DNA from: Citrus sinensis
Taxonomy: Eukaryota; Streptophyta; Magnoliopsida; Sapindales; Rutaceae
Length of the DNA: 64,000 nt
Assembly: GCF_022201045.2 (NCBI RefSeq)
Contig: NC_068558.1
Span: 49,703,501 to 49,767,500 of the forward strand
Direction: 5' to 3'
Position numbers and translations under genes: made by a program. The stretch's first letter is position 1. Every line of letters starts with the position of its first letter. The notes beneath the pieces are model-generated. The model was given only the letters and a program-made list of their open reading frames with translations. It had not been told where the DNA came from and did no database searches. Shown here piece by piece: positions 53,071 to 63,430 of this stretch.

Positions 53071-53386
53071 ACCAATGGGCCTTTGGTCCAGTGGGAGAGC
53101 CCTTGCACTTAGAATAATGAGTGCAAGGGTTCGAGCCTCCATGAAAGTATTTATGGGGTTTATTTACAATCCTTCCTCAATTATCAAATAATTGAGTGGA
53201 GTCAGTCTATTCCTCATAAAAGGTGAGTAGAGTAGACAGCCCTCGAATATTTGAGAGGATTTGAAGAATTTAGGCAGCGCTTCAGAGGAGTACATGCCAC
53301 GATGAAGGTCCCAATTGTAGAATCTGTTTATAAATATTAATTATAATACCTACAGTCCTGTATAACAGTATTAAAAAAAAAAAAAA
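53071..53386 (+). mobile_element. tRNA-derived SINE with a 13-bp target-site duplication
   Basis: The head is plainly tRNA-like, with A box TGGTCCAGTGG and B box GGTTCGAGCCT separated by a stem whose arms CTTGCACT and AGTGCAAG pair. The body has CCTCAATTATCAAATAATTG and GAGTAGACAGCCCTCGAATA, shared with the SINE at 40.7 kb. The A-tail is at about 53373-53386. A perfect 13-bp duplication, TCCACATGTAGCT, flanks it at 53058-53070 and 53387-53399. Confidence 0.92.
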
Positions 53387-53399
53387 TCCACATGTAGCT

Positions 53400-54304
53400 G
53401 AAAAGACAAGGAGAGCAAGGCATAGAATCCCAACAAATTAAGAAGAATTTTTTGACAGTACGTAGCATCAGTGTTGGCAAAAGCCATTTTTGGGCAAATT
53501 CTTTGTTTAGGGATGATATTGCTGAAGCCCGAATCGTGCTTATTATTTTATACATCATTCTACACCTATCATAGAAGGTAAAGAATGATGCCTTTCCGGT
53601 TATATAAATATTTATGTATCCTTTAACTCAGTATCCATATATAATTCTATTTCAGACCTTTAGATGTAATAAACAACTCAGACAGGTTACTTGCTTTACG
53701 TTTTGAAGCATATATATAATTGGATTAAGGATTTTCCTTCCACAATTTGCAGAACAAGATACAGTAATAACTAAAATATTGCTAATTCTAATAAGATCCC
53801 TTGAGAAGTGTACGTAATAATTTTTTTATTTTATTTTAAGTTTCCTTGCTCTTATTTTCAAATTAAACGTAATATTCTTGGATTTAAGCTATTGACGTTT
53901 TGTTACCACAAACTATAATAGACTAACTAATTAAATTATGCTTTGAAATTACTAGGGCAGTAAACTAGCTATTTGTATATTAATTATATAAACGAAATAT
54001 GTTGAAGGAAGATAGGCGAAAATTTCCTATTGTTTCTTCTATCATTATATGGAATGACGAAAATTTCCATTATGCTTATGAAACAAAGAGAGAGAGAGAG
54101 AGATTGATCTCACGTTAGTGGAAGGATAATTTAATATTTATAATGCTTATTGAGGGGGACGGTATGGGAAATTTTAGTTTTGTTAATTAATGTATCTTGT
54201 TCTTGTATTATATGAATGAAACTATATTGAGGAGTCCACAGGGCGGAGAGGATGTGAATGTTAAAAATTACAATAATATTATCGGCTCATCTTATTGCTT
54301 TGCT
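53400..54304. other. AT-rich intergenic DNA
   Basis: A short GA repeat lies near 54089-54103. No gene is seen. Confidence 0.4.
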
Positions 54305-54312
54305 TCATTTCA

Positions 54313-55059
54313 GGGAAAATTTACACCAATAGTCATAAAAATTTTGGCTTTTTCCATCTTAACCCCCCAGACAAATTTCTATCAACATTAGCCATAAAAG
54401 AACCTTTGAGACTAAAATACCCCTCTCTCTCATCTCTCCCCCAACACTCTATTTCACCCATCTCTCCCAAACCGAACAAACTCCCATCATCAGCGGTAAC
54501 ATCAGCCCTCGTCGGTGGCGGCTTCATCCCTCATCGGCGTCCGATCTACCATCTACAGTCTTCAATAAAGCCTAGGTTAGTTATTTTATTTATTTTCATT
54601 AATACATAGTGGTATGAGTTATTTTCTGAACTTGGTCGAGAGTTTTAGTGAACTGCAAGTCGTGGGTGAATCTGGCGACATGTTGCCTGTCGCACCAATC
54701 GTTGGGCGACAGGCAGCCTGTCACCAGATTCACGCACGACTGGCAGTTCACTAAAATTCTCGAGCAAGTTCAGAAAATAACTCGTACCACTGTGTGATGC
54801 CGATTAGTATTGGATCCGGATAGATTATGATCATATTTCACTTTTATCGTTGTCTTTTGTCGTCGCTGTTGGTTGATGATTCAAGAGTGAAAAACTGCCT
54901 TTAGTTTGACGAAAGAGGAGAAAGAAAGTTGCTTTTGGTTTATAAAGAAGGACAATTTGGGGAGAAAAGCGTGTGTTTGGCTAATGTTGATAGAAAAAAA
55001 ATTGAGAGGATTAATTGTAAAAATAACAAAAATTTTATGATTATTTTTGTAAATTTCCC
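54313..55059. mobile_element. Mutator-like non-autonomous element, 747 bp, with an internal snapback
   Basis: The terminal inverted repeats are about 85 bp. The left end starts GGGAAAATTTACACCAATAG, and the right end, read on the minus strand, starts GGGAAATTTACAAAAATAAT. Both contain TCTATCAACATTAGCCA. The flanks share TCATTTCA (54305-54312 and 55060-55067), extendable to 9 bp if the first G is shared. A MULE is favoured over hAT by the GGG terminus and the long arms. The left interior (about 54420-54560) is C-rich and unlike the surroundings, so it may be a captured host fragment. A long snapback follows at 54604-54797. There is no transposase. Confidence 0.8.
54604..54797. repeat. long hairpin inside the MULE
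   Basis: Two arms of about 92-95 bp face each other with roughly 10-15 mismatches and almost no loop. The left arm has GAACTGCAAGTCGTGGGTGA and GCGACATGTTGCCTGTCGC; the right arm has GCGACAGGCAGCCTGTC and CGACTGGCAGTTCACTAAAA. Transcribed RNA would fold into a near-continuous stem. Confidence 0.88.
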
Positions 55060-55704
55060 TCATTTCAGACGCTCATGTTACTTAAAAGACATGAAATGTG
55101 TTTACTCATAAATTTCATATATATGATAACGGTGCAAAATTCTTGATGATTTATCACAGCTTTGCTACAGTTGTGATTTGGGAGAGTACTGATTTTGTTG
55201 GCAATTATCGCACTTAAATCTTCCATCTCGCGCGATCGTCTCATTTTAATTAAAAAAATATATTTGCCATAATATCGCCCAACCTGAAACAAAGTTCCGC
55301 TGGCCACCAAGTGCTATTAAATAAATAAATATACAATATTTCATCAATTAACAAATACACAACCATCTAAAAATTTAAAAAAAAAAAAAAAAACTTACTC
55401 ACTTTATTACGTTTATAAAAATAAACAATATATCTGAAGTAATTATTTAAATAACAATCAATCCCTTTTGATCCAATGCATTATTAGTTGAAAATGAGAC
55501 TGTCTTAATCTTGAATTATGAGATCATTCACGCGATATCATATGCATCTAAAAGTCGCATGATTGTGTGAATCAAAGCGAGATTAAGGCAAATCTGGAGG
55601 TAATTAAAAGTATAATTTATTTAATTATGAGGTCAAGCACAATGCTAATTAAAGGCCGACAAAGTCAACAGCTTGGGAACAACGATTTATAATGAAAATT
55701 GTCC

Positions 55705-56103
55705 TCATACTTTACAAAAACAATCATTAGGCGGGCCAGACTGATAAGGCGGAGAATGTTTCCTGCATACGACGCCGTACCGGGGGATATACTCTCCCTT
55801 GGACTTGCAAAGCTCCGTGCAGTCGGAGTCGTTGTTACAATGCCCAGCGTATAGCAAAGTGCCGCCCGGAGGCACTTCTGCGACTCCATACCCCGCCGCT
55901 GAAATTGCATAATTATATGATATATGCTAAAATTAATTAATTAATTCATCAATTAAATTTAGTTGCACGAGACGACTGATTAACGATGCATTCTTAATTG
56001 ATTTGTAGGCTTTAATTTAAATGTACGAACCTGAAGTGAGCAGAACGGCGATAAGCGTGACAAAGAAGACAAAGAGAGCAGAACGAGTGTTGTCAAAAGC
56101 CAT
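55705..56103 (-). CDS. secreted cysteine-rich peptide, defensin-like
   Basis: Two exons, 56031-56103 and 55705-55898, give 88 residues with an in-frame GT-AG junction. The intron follows the signal peptide, as in most plant defensin-like genes. The signal peptide is MAFDNTRSALFVFFVTLIAV followed by LLTS. The mature part has six cysteines in the order C-x5-C-x3-C-x13-C-x14-C-x-C (HCNNDSDCTELCKSKGEY, then GVVC, then DCFCKV). The C-x3-C and C-x-C pairs resemble the cysteine-stabilised alpha-beta fold. It may act in defence or in cell-to-cell signalling, but no specific family was recognised. It lies between two MIR159 loci, in a region otherwise free of protein genes. The second exon looks like an unrelated 81-codon frame when read in another phase, which would hide it from simple gene finding. 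Confidence 0.82.
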
Positions 56104-56557
56104 TCTCACCAACGCTAGATTTAGTTTGCTTGCGGAAGATGCTGCGCTGAATCAAAGCTTATTATTTATACAACATTTTTGCATATATTATAGAAATTAA
56201 AAAAAAAAAAAAAACAACAACAATATTAATGCATTTCTAATTTTACATCTTTTACAAGGATTTGGCATCCATATATGAATCCATCTTTAAATGGAATTAA
56301 GTATCTCATACAGCTTGGCGTAGGGGTTTTTATGTTCTGAAGGGTATGCTGGGATTGATTCTCTTAAAATAAATTAAATGATTTTCACTCACTTAAGTCA
56401 TATACATATTTAGAAAATGAAGTAATACTTATATATTATGCTCCTACGTTTTTTTTTTTTTAAGTATTGAGAGATATTTCAAATTTTATGTCAAATGGTA
56501 TGTCATTTATTAAGTAGTTAGTAATTCTTTACAGAATCTAAGTGAAATGAAATTTTA

Positions 56558-57317
56558 GGATGAGGTTATTTATATTCTATATTTTACATTGAACACTATT
56601 TTACTTTGTACACTATTTCAATAAATTTTAAAAATTAATTTTTACTCTGCACACTTTTTCAAGTATAAAAAATTATCAAAACAATCCTCTATTTATATCT
56701 TACCATTATCTCATCCAATTTTATTCTTTATTAAAAGAAAAGAGTTCCATTCTATAAAATTCTATTATTGTTATTTGTTAAAAAGATATCAAATCTCTCT
56801 TTATCAAATTATCATTCTTCCTCTCTTCAAATAAAATATTTTTTCTTTAAAAGAATAAATTTCTCTTACCTTTATTAGAGAGTTATGGACTTGAGAGTCC
56901 AATTTGAATTTGTAATTGACAATCTTCAAGCAACGGCAACATGTGCAGCTAATTTCATTTTCATTTTCCTTTTTTTTAGGGGTTTATTTTTTCAAAATAA
57001 TTTTACTTATTTTTGTGCATAAACAAAAATTATTTTTCAATTTCTTTAGTATACAGCTTGTTGGATTTTATTCAACCTTTAATATTTTCTTTTACAATGA
57101 TGAATTTGATTTGATATTGAAGAAAGTTAAATTAATTATAATTGGATTATTGAATTGGGAGGGTGTATTAAATGGTGTCAAGAGAAATAATATTTTATTA
57201 ACTTAAATTAAATTATCCTTATTAGTAAATCACATTAAGGGTACTTCTAAAAGAACATTTTTTTATTAAAATTGAAATGTTCAAAGTAAAATATAGAGTG
57301 CAAATAACCCCACCCAT
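56558..57317. mobile_element. non-autonomous DNA transposon, about 760 bp
   Basis: The inverted ends match over about 38 bp. The left end starts GGATGAGGTTATTTATATTC. The right end, read on the minus strand, starts GGGTGGGGTTATTTGCACTC, and both continue into TATATTTTAC. The inside is AT-rich and non-coding; a 96-codon frame at 56916-57206 is low complexity. The terminus is similar to that of the 34.5-35.2 kb element, so both may belong to one family. The target-site duplication is unclear. Confidence 0.65.
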
Positions 57318-58560
57318 TACTTTAATAGAAATGACAAAAATTTGATTCATAAGGTTGTTAAACAACACTGAGGATTTCAAAAGAAAAATCAACCAAAGTA
57401 GTTACAGTCATTAGGATTGCATTTATTGTAATTATTAACCACATATCACAATATCAAAACAATTTATAGTAAATAATCCTCGTCAATAATATTGAATAAT
57501 GAATAAAATAGTTAATAACTGTACTGATCAATAATCATAATAATGTTAATTGTGTTATCAGTTAGTAGCGATTAGTGATATGTATTGCTGCTTAGATTAT
57601 GCCTTTCTTTTTTCTTTAACTATGTTCAATCAATATGTTTGTTATGAAATTTTTACAATAATTTTTGTCGCGTTATTAATAAATATATCATTTTCTTACT
57701 TAATAAGAGAATATTCTTCCCACGTAATCAATATCATAACGATAATAAAAAAAGGGGTAATGGTTAATTTTCCTGATATAAAGATAGTTTTTAATATAAT
57801 CTCACACTCACAGACACTTTTAAAGAAGGGGGGAGAGAGAGAGGATATATGTAGTAAATAATGCTCATCAATCAGTAAAATCCTATATGTTACTAGTTAT
57901 TTTTTTGAAGTATCTAAATACAAACTTTTATACCTTGATTTCTTTGTTAATAAAAAGTCGATTTGCAATATTGATACATATATATGTAGAGAAGGGTTGG
58001 GGGGGGGGGGGGGAATATGAAATCAAAATCTACCTCTAAAGGTAAGGAGTAACATTTTTAAGACTTACGTATAATTTATGGCTTGAGATTCAACACTTTA
58101 ATTGAAAAAAAAGAAGAAGAAAGGATAACATGTACTCCTCTAGAAATTAATACAGTGGAAAAATAATTCTAAACCCACTGAATAAAATGTCGCACGCATT
58201 TTCATCTAATTCTCGGAAAATTAAAGAGTTAGATCCTAGATTATGCAACCATTTTCAACTCTAGGATGTAAGATAATAAAGAAAAATAATTGATTAATTA
58301 ATAAATTTCATTGTAAAACAAGAAAGACATACAAATTGAAATCTCTTGTCATCACACAAGCTTAATTCTATAGTATCAACTCCTCTAATAATAATATGAG
58401 TAGCCCATTGGTTTCGTGCTCAAGCATAAAGCCGTGCATGTTACTACAAATAAAACCATATAGCATAGAATTAATTATTTAATTAGTTTTCAGATTTTTT
58501 CTGAAATATCTTACCACGAGTGCATAGATAGTAAAATAAATTGTGTAGTTAGATGGCAAT
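57318..58560. other. AT-rich intergenic DNA
   Basis: A G-run of about 17 bases lies near 57996-58013. No gene is seen. Confidence 0.4.
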
Positions 58561-58564
58561 TAAA

Positions 58565-58780
58565 AAGAATAAAGCTTACTTCACCACAAAAATGAAAAGA
58601 CAAAAGGGTGACCTAACCTCGTCTCCAAGCTCATGCAAACCCTATCCTCAAATATATGTCTGTTTGAGCAGTCAATTCATGGGCATGCATTAACAAGAAG
58701 CTAGCCTTGGTCTTCCTTTCACTTCTTTTCTTATTTGCGATATATATATATTATGATAGTCTAAGAGGCTTTAGATGCAT
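58565..58780 (-). ncRNA. degenerate MIR159-family relative, locus C
   Basis: On the minus strand the block AGGGTTTGCATGAGCTTGG and the following GAGACGAGGTTAGGT match the upper-stem segment of locus B (AGGGTTTGCATGAACTGGGA, then GACGAGGCTACC). The place of the mature arm, 58570-58590, reads UUUGUGGUGAAGUAAGC. This agrees with miR159 at 15 of 21 positions. The candidate 5' arm near 58758-58775 (AAAGCCTCTTAGACTATC) pairs only weakly. It is most likely a decayed or diverged copy, and expression is doubtful. Confidence 0.38.
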
Positions 58781-59380
58781 TTCAGTCCACTGAATTCTGA
58801 TATCTAGATTGGAAAAAAAAAAAAAAAATCTGCTGGGATTTTCTTCTCTGAATTGGCGATTTGCATGTCGATGTTATTGCTGAATGACATCTACTTTTCA
58901 CAGTTGGTTTGATTCCTCAATTTTTTTTCTTTTAAAAAACTTATACGTAATCAACTTTCAAAAGGCATCAATCCAATATTTGAATAATTAACCAAATAAA
59001 TAAAGTAATAAGCGAAAGTACAGAGAAATTTTTTATTATTTTATTTGTCACGTAAATAAATAAATAAATATTTAAAAAATTAATTAAAAGAATTTCTTTT
59101 CAGTGATACTCTTACTACCAAAATAGAGTAGTGAAGCCAACGACCGAAAACATGCCACATCGTCAAGTACATGAAGAGTTTATTAACATGTAAATTAACT
59201 TAAAAATGAATTAAAAAAAAAAAAGAAAAAAGAAAAAAAGCTAGCGTTCTTGATCTGGTGGGTGCATATCAGTAACTTGATTGTTGAGCCAATAAGAGCC
59301 CTTCAGTACCTGGAAGAAAGATAACGCAGAACAATATAAATATTTCAGGGGAAAGGCCAGTTAGAATAATGAGATGTCCA
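58781..59380. other. spacer between MIR159-like loci C and B
   Basis: AT-rich DNA with A-runs at about 58814-58828 and 59212-59238. No gene is seen. Confidence 0.4.
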
Positions 59381-59560
59381 TGAATGGAGCTCCCTTCACT
59401 CCAATACCAAAAAGATCAAGGTAGCCTCGTCTCCCAGTTCATGCAAACCCTTAGACTGCGCCACAGTATTGAGTCTGCGCAACCACGGGTGTTCATGGAC
59501 TAGCAGCCGTGGCCTACCATCACCTCCTTTCAGACTTGGAGTTCAGAGAGCTCCATTAAA
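59381..59560 (-). ncRNA. MIR159: MIR159-family precursor, locus B
   Basis: On the minus strand the 3' arm at 59385-59405 starts AUUGGAGUGAAGGGAGC and ends UCCA. It is a miR159 variant that differs from the canonical form at positions 1, 7 and 20. The opposite arm at 59536-59555 reads TGGAGCTCTCTGAACTCCAA and pairs with few mismatches. The base of the stem is a perfect 10-bp helix, AATGGAGCTC with GAGCTCCATT. The upper stem carries AGGGTTTGCATGAACTGGGA, shared with loci A and C. A TATAAAAG box lies about 135 bp upstream at 59693-59700. As I recall, poplar has a similar variant in its miR159 family. The alternative, miR319, would need CUGAAGGG with a different 5' end. Confidence 0.88.
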
Positions 59561-59692
59561 ACCCTAATTGCAGTTTCTAAACTACTAAACAAACTTCATT
59601 GCACCAACATAATATTGTAATGCTAAAACTTCAAAGCTATGCATGAAGTAAAAGAATAAAATTAGTTGCTGGACTTGGGAACCAAGATGGTC

Positions 59693-59700
59693 CTTTTATA
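59693..59700 (-). promoter_or_regulatory. TATA box of MIR159 locus B
   Basis: It reads TATAAAAG on the minus strand, about 135 bp before the hairpin. This is the same motif, at nearly the same spacing, as at locus A. Confidence 0.55.
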
Positions 59701-61136
59701 GCTAGCCTCATAAGGTGGGTGGGGGCTCTTGATGTAATTTGGAGCGTTGGATTTGAAACAAGAAACATGCATGTTTATGCAAAATCTGAGAATTAGATTT
59801 TCTTGTCTACAAATTAATGAAACGTTGCACTCCACATGGAAACTAGTGGTCATGGGTATCTTTCCCCTTTAACTTTACATTTATGAGTATTATTGGACGG
59901 CGTGACATATATCTTGGACTTCTAATTTTGTTCTTATCTCAATGATCTTAAGTTAAAGGTTAATTGAGAGTTTCAGAATCCGAATCCCAGTTGGTGATTC
60001 TTTCTACTAATGTTGGTTGGGATTATCTCAACCCTTTGATTTGTTTACTTTTCTAAACATGATGAGTGGGATTGGTGTCACATAAGTATTCTCACTATTA
60101 CTTAGAAAATAATAACAGTCCTGAGGGAAGGTTTCTTTCCACCGATTAGGATGCTTAAAGATTTTGAAAATTGTTTCCCTTCCTTTAATGTGGACCAAGA
60201 CTTAAAGCCCATCCTATATTTTAAAGGTTCTTTGACCTAATAAAGAGAACCCATCTGTAAATTTTCTCCCATTTTTTGCAGCAATAATGTAACGAAAATG
60301 TGACATTATTGTAGCAAATATGTGGGTGGCGCTCTTTATCAGTTTCGTCACATAAAAGATTAAAATGTCCGGTCAGTCCTGATATTGATTATGTTTAAGG
60401 GTTCACTAATGCAAAATTCCTGGTTAAACACTTTCTTTGAATCTTATTAGCTAATGGTGGATTGTCGGTCATTCGTCATGTACAAGTGTTTTCTTTAATA
60501 GTGCCAACTTTTTTTATTTTTAATGCATATGGAAGGAATCACTACTAATAGTCATTGTCAGCAACTATGTTCAGATGCTTGCTTTTCTTTTGATTAATCA
60601 AATTGTGCTAGAGCAAGTACACTATGACGCATTACATTATTGGTTCCAACAGTCGAAAGCGACTTCACATCAAACTAGATTTTGGCTTGTTGATGCTCGG
60701 ATTTGATCACACAAAAGGAGGTTCCTATGTTACAGCATCTGTAACACACACCCAAAGCAAATAGCACACGTGTCCGGACTTACAGAGAAAAAGCAATGCA
60801 AATGCAAGGTTGGGGGGTTGGCTGAAGCAGCATCTGTAACTTAGCCACCTCCCACACCAAAAGATACCAAGATTCAATATCTCTCAAGAGTCTGCACAAC
60901 CCTGGACATGTCTTTGTTTCCCTGGAACAATTACTTCAGTTACGAAGTTTCTTATCTTTAGGTGGTTCGAAGTAATTCCATTAATCAATGATAAGTGGAA
61001 ATCAGAGAGTCAGATAAAACTACATTTATGATCCAAAAGAAAAACACCATGGTGGGATTTAAATTTAGCTTGATCCGTGCAATTCTCATGTACATATGTA
61101 ACACCGAATCCCGAAAGTACAAGCAAATCTTTGCCA
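59701..61136. other. spacer before the coiled-coil gene
   Basis: This is MIR159 locus B upstream DNA and the 3' flank of the coiled-coil gene. A short palindrome, TGTTACAG-CAT-CTGTAACA, lies at 60728-60746, and half of it recurs at 60828-60840. No gene is seen. Confidence 0.4.
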
Positions 61137-63430
61137 TTAGAAGGAACTTTTAGAGGGTTTTGAACAAGAGTGCTGAGCTTCTAACCTTGCTTCCAGTAAT
61201 TTCTCCTTCAGGGTATTCACCTTCAAGCCTCTAGGTACTTTCAAAGAAGATTCGGATTTTTCAAAATCTGGGGACGTCAATTTTGACATCCACTTCTGCA
61301 CTGGACTTCCATGACTAGTGAATAAGGACTGAACATGAGAATCTTCCTTTAAATCAGTCTCAGGATGAACCTTATCGCCTTCTGATGATAAGGAATGATT
61401 TCTGATTAAGTCATCAACCACGTGATTTAATTTCAATCCACCAGCTCCATTGTGTTTGCTTTCTTCGGTAGCCCCAGTCTCTCCTTCTAGCTCACCCCGT
61501 TCCCAATCTGGAAACTGGGACTCGGTTCTAGTCACGTGTTCATGGAACCATCCTGGTAAACTGGACAAGTTATGACCCTTATTCCTTTTCCTTGACCTAA
61601 CCTTTTTCTTTCCTGAATTTGAATTTACCAATTCTTCAAGATGCCCTTTTCTTGCACTATCCCCATGCTGTTTAGAGCTGCCTCTGCTTTGTTTCCTGCT
61701 TGCACTCTTGTTTAGTTCTAAAACTTGTAAATCGACATCAGTAGAATATTCTTCATTAACAGTGTCTCGAGGAGCACTTACAGCCTCATTCAAGGGAAAT
61801 GACTCTGTAGAATGACGAGAGGAATGACTTTTCTTTTGCTCATTTGTGGACAAGCTACCACCTGTCCTTGATTTAGAGAAGTGCTTAGCTTGAAGGAAAT
61901 TCTCTATATCAAGACGTAGCTTGTCCAGAATTGTATTTTTATCTGAGAGACTATTTTGTGTTTCTGCAATCTTCATTTGCATCCGCTCATCAAGCCAAGA
62001 TTCCGAAATATGGAGGATTAACCTGTCAGCATTTTTCATATGAGCATGATCCATCTCTGGCTTGTGTCTTAGTAATCGCACCTCTTCTTCATAATCCCTA
62101 ATTCCCTTGGCGAACTCATCGCACAAGTTCTCCAGTAGAATCCTTGCTTTCCTTTCTCTTTCAAGTTCTTTCAGAATATTGGAGAAAGATGATTTCATAT
62201 CAGAGAGATCTCGAGCTAGCTTCCGATGCAGACTTTCTGAGCATTTCCGTAGCTTCCTCTCATCTTCAAGCTCATCTTTCCATGACTGAACGGCAGCTTT
62301 GATTCTATTTCGCTCCTTGTCTTTCCTGATAATTTTTTCCTCCGCAACTTGCTTCATCAAATCATTCACTTCTTGCCTTTCTGTTTGCTTCTCTTGCAGC
62401 AACTCCTTTATTTTGGTCTGAGAATGATCTAGTTCCATTTTTAAAGCTTTCACCAAGGCTATATCAGATACATGCTGTTCTTCAAGACTCCAGATTCGAT
62501 TAAGCACCGTCAGTAACTCCGTGGATGTTTTAAGGTTATACCTAGGCTTACCAAGCTTACCCCGAGAATCCAAAGAACTGGTGGGAGTAACTGCTGGGTT
62601 GTAAGCAGCCACCTGTACAGAGGAGGCGTCTAAATCCATTAAACTTATATAAAGAAGGTAAGCCAGCTTTTTGAATTGGACTGTCAAAAAGGCATAATAA
62701 ACTGACAGATAGAATTGTGAAGTTCAAATCCATTACAAGATCAATGTTAATACAGGCAGTCACTGAAACTTTATCAGGAACTACGGGACAAAATCTTTGC
62801 CTCTCTTATCATAACTAAAGCAACATTGAAACGTGATATTTCAAAACATATTGATTTCAAATTTCCGACATTCATGGATATAACAAATCAATTAATCATA
62901 GAAATTAAGGAAGATCTTGTTTGGCTCCTTAGTAGAACAGATGAAGATTATAATTTACAAATTTCAGTGGGAAAAAAAAATGGTGTCATGTGTTACATGC
63001 TTATGTTGATGCCAATTTGAAAAAGATGAGTAAGAAGATATATCCAAATGGATTCCTAAGCGCCATGCTCCCTCACATAACAATTTCCTTTGCCCTCTGC
63101 ATAATCTCTTTCCCATTTGATTCCAGTCCAGAAAAAAGAAGAAAACCTTGCAATGGAAGAGTCTTTGCCTATAACAGGCACATTGCTTGGATACACTCAA
63201 TACGTACTACTTATATTTCCATATATTTATGACTTTTAACCAAACCACAGAGAATCTAGTCTAGAGAAAAATTTAAGTAAATACAGAAGAATAGAGATAT
63301 TCACCTCCATTGAGTTATCATAACTGGCAGGAGATACAGGCTGCAGAGCATGACCATTCCTTTCGACTGATTCATGGTGTTTCATCAATGATGCACTGAG
63401 GTGCCTCCTTGAGCCACTAGCACTCTCTGG
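61137..63430 (-). CDS. coiled-coil 'myosin heavy chain-related' protein, 3' part (At2g46250 type)
   Basis: Two exons are visible: 63305-63430 (42 codons) and 61137-62612 (491 codons plus stop), joined in phase 0 by GT-AG. The gene continues to the right, so the N-terminus is missing. The core begins STELLTVLNRIWSLEEQHVS and goes on into a long charged coiled coil (KQVAEEKIIRKDKERNRIKA and HRKLARDLSDMKSSFSNILK). It then has the family signature LCDEFAKGIRDYEEEVRLLR and ISESWLDERMQMKIAE. The C-terminal third is hydrophilic, serine- and lysine-rich, with a basic patch (KKKVRSRKRNKGH). The family is plant-specific in this form. It has no motor domain, so the common name is misleading, and a role in cytoskeleton or scaffold work is only a guess. 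The open frame reaches upstream of 62612 into intron sequence, including an ATG at 62687 that I do not regard as the start. Confidence 0.9.

Noticed and set aside
53071-53150. a functional tRNA gene
   Set aside because: The A and B boxes are there, but the acceptor stem does not close and the sequence continues into a SINE body with an A-tail and target duplication.
54295-54609. 104-codon open frame over the left part of the MULE
   Set aside because: It starts outside the element and crosses its terminal repeat. No family was recognised, and the C-rich part may be captured non-coding DNA.
56916-57206. 96-codon Phe/Ile/Leu-rich frame
   Set aside because: It is low complexity inside a non-coding transposon.
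59381-59560. assignment to MIR319
   Set aside because: The 5' end and the central bases (UUGGAGUGAAGGG) agree better with miR159 variants than with UUGGACUGAAGGG, and the neighbourhood matches MIR159c. The two families are related, so a small doubt stays.
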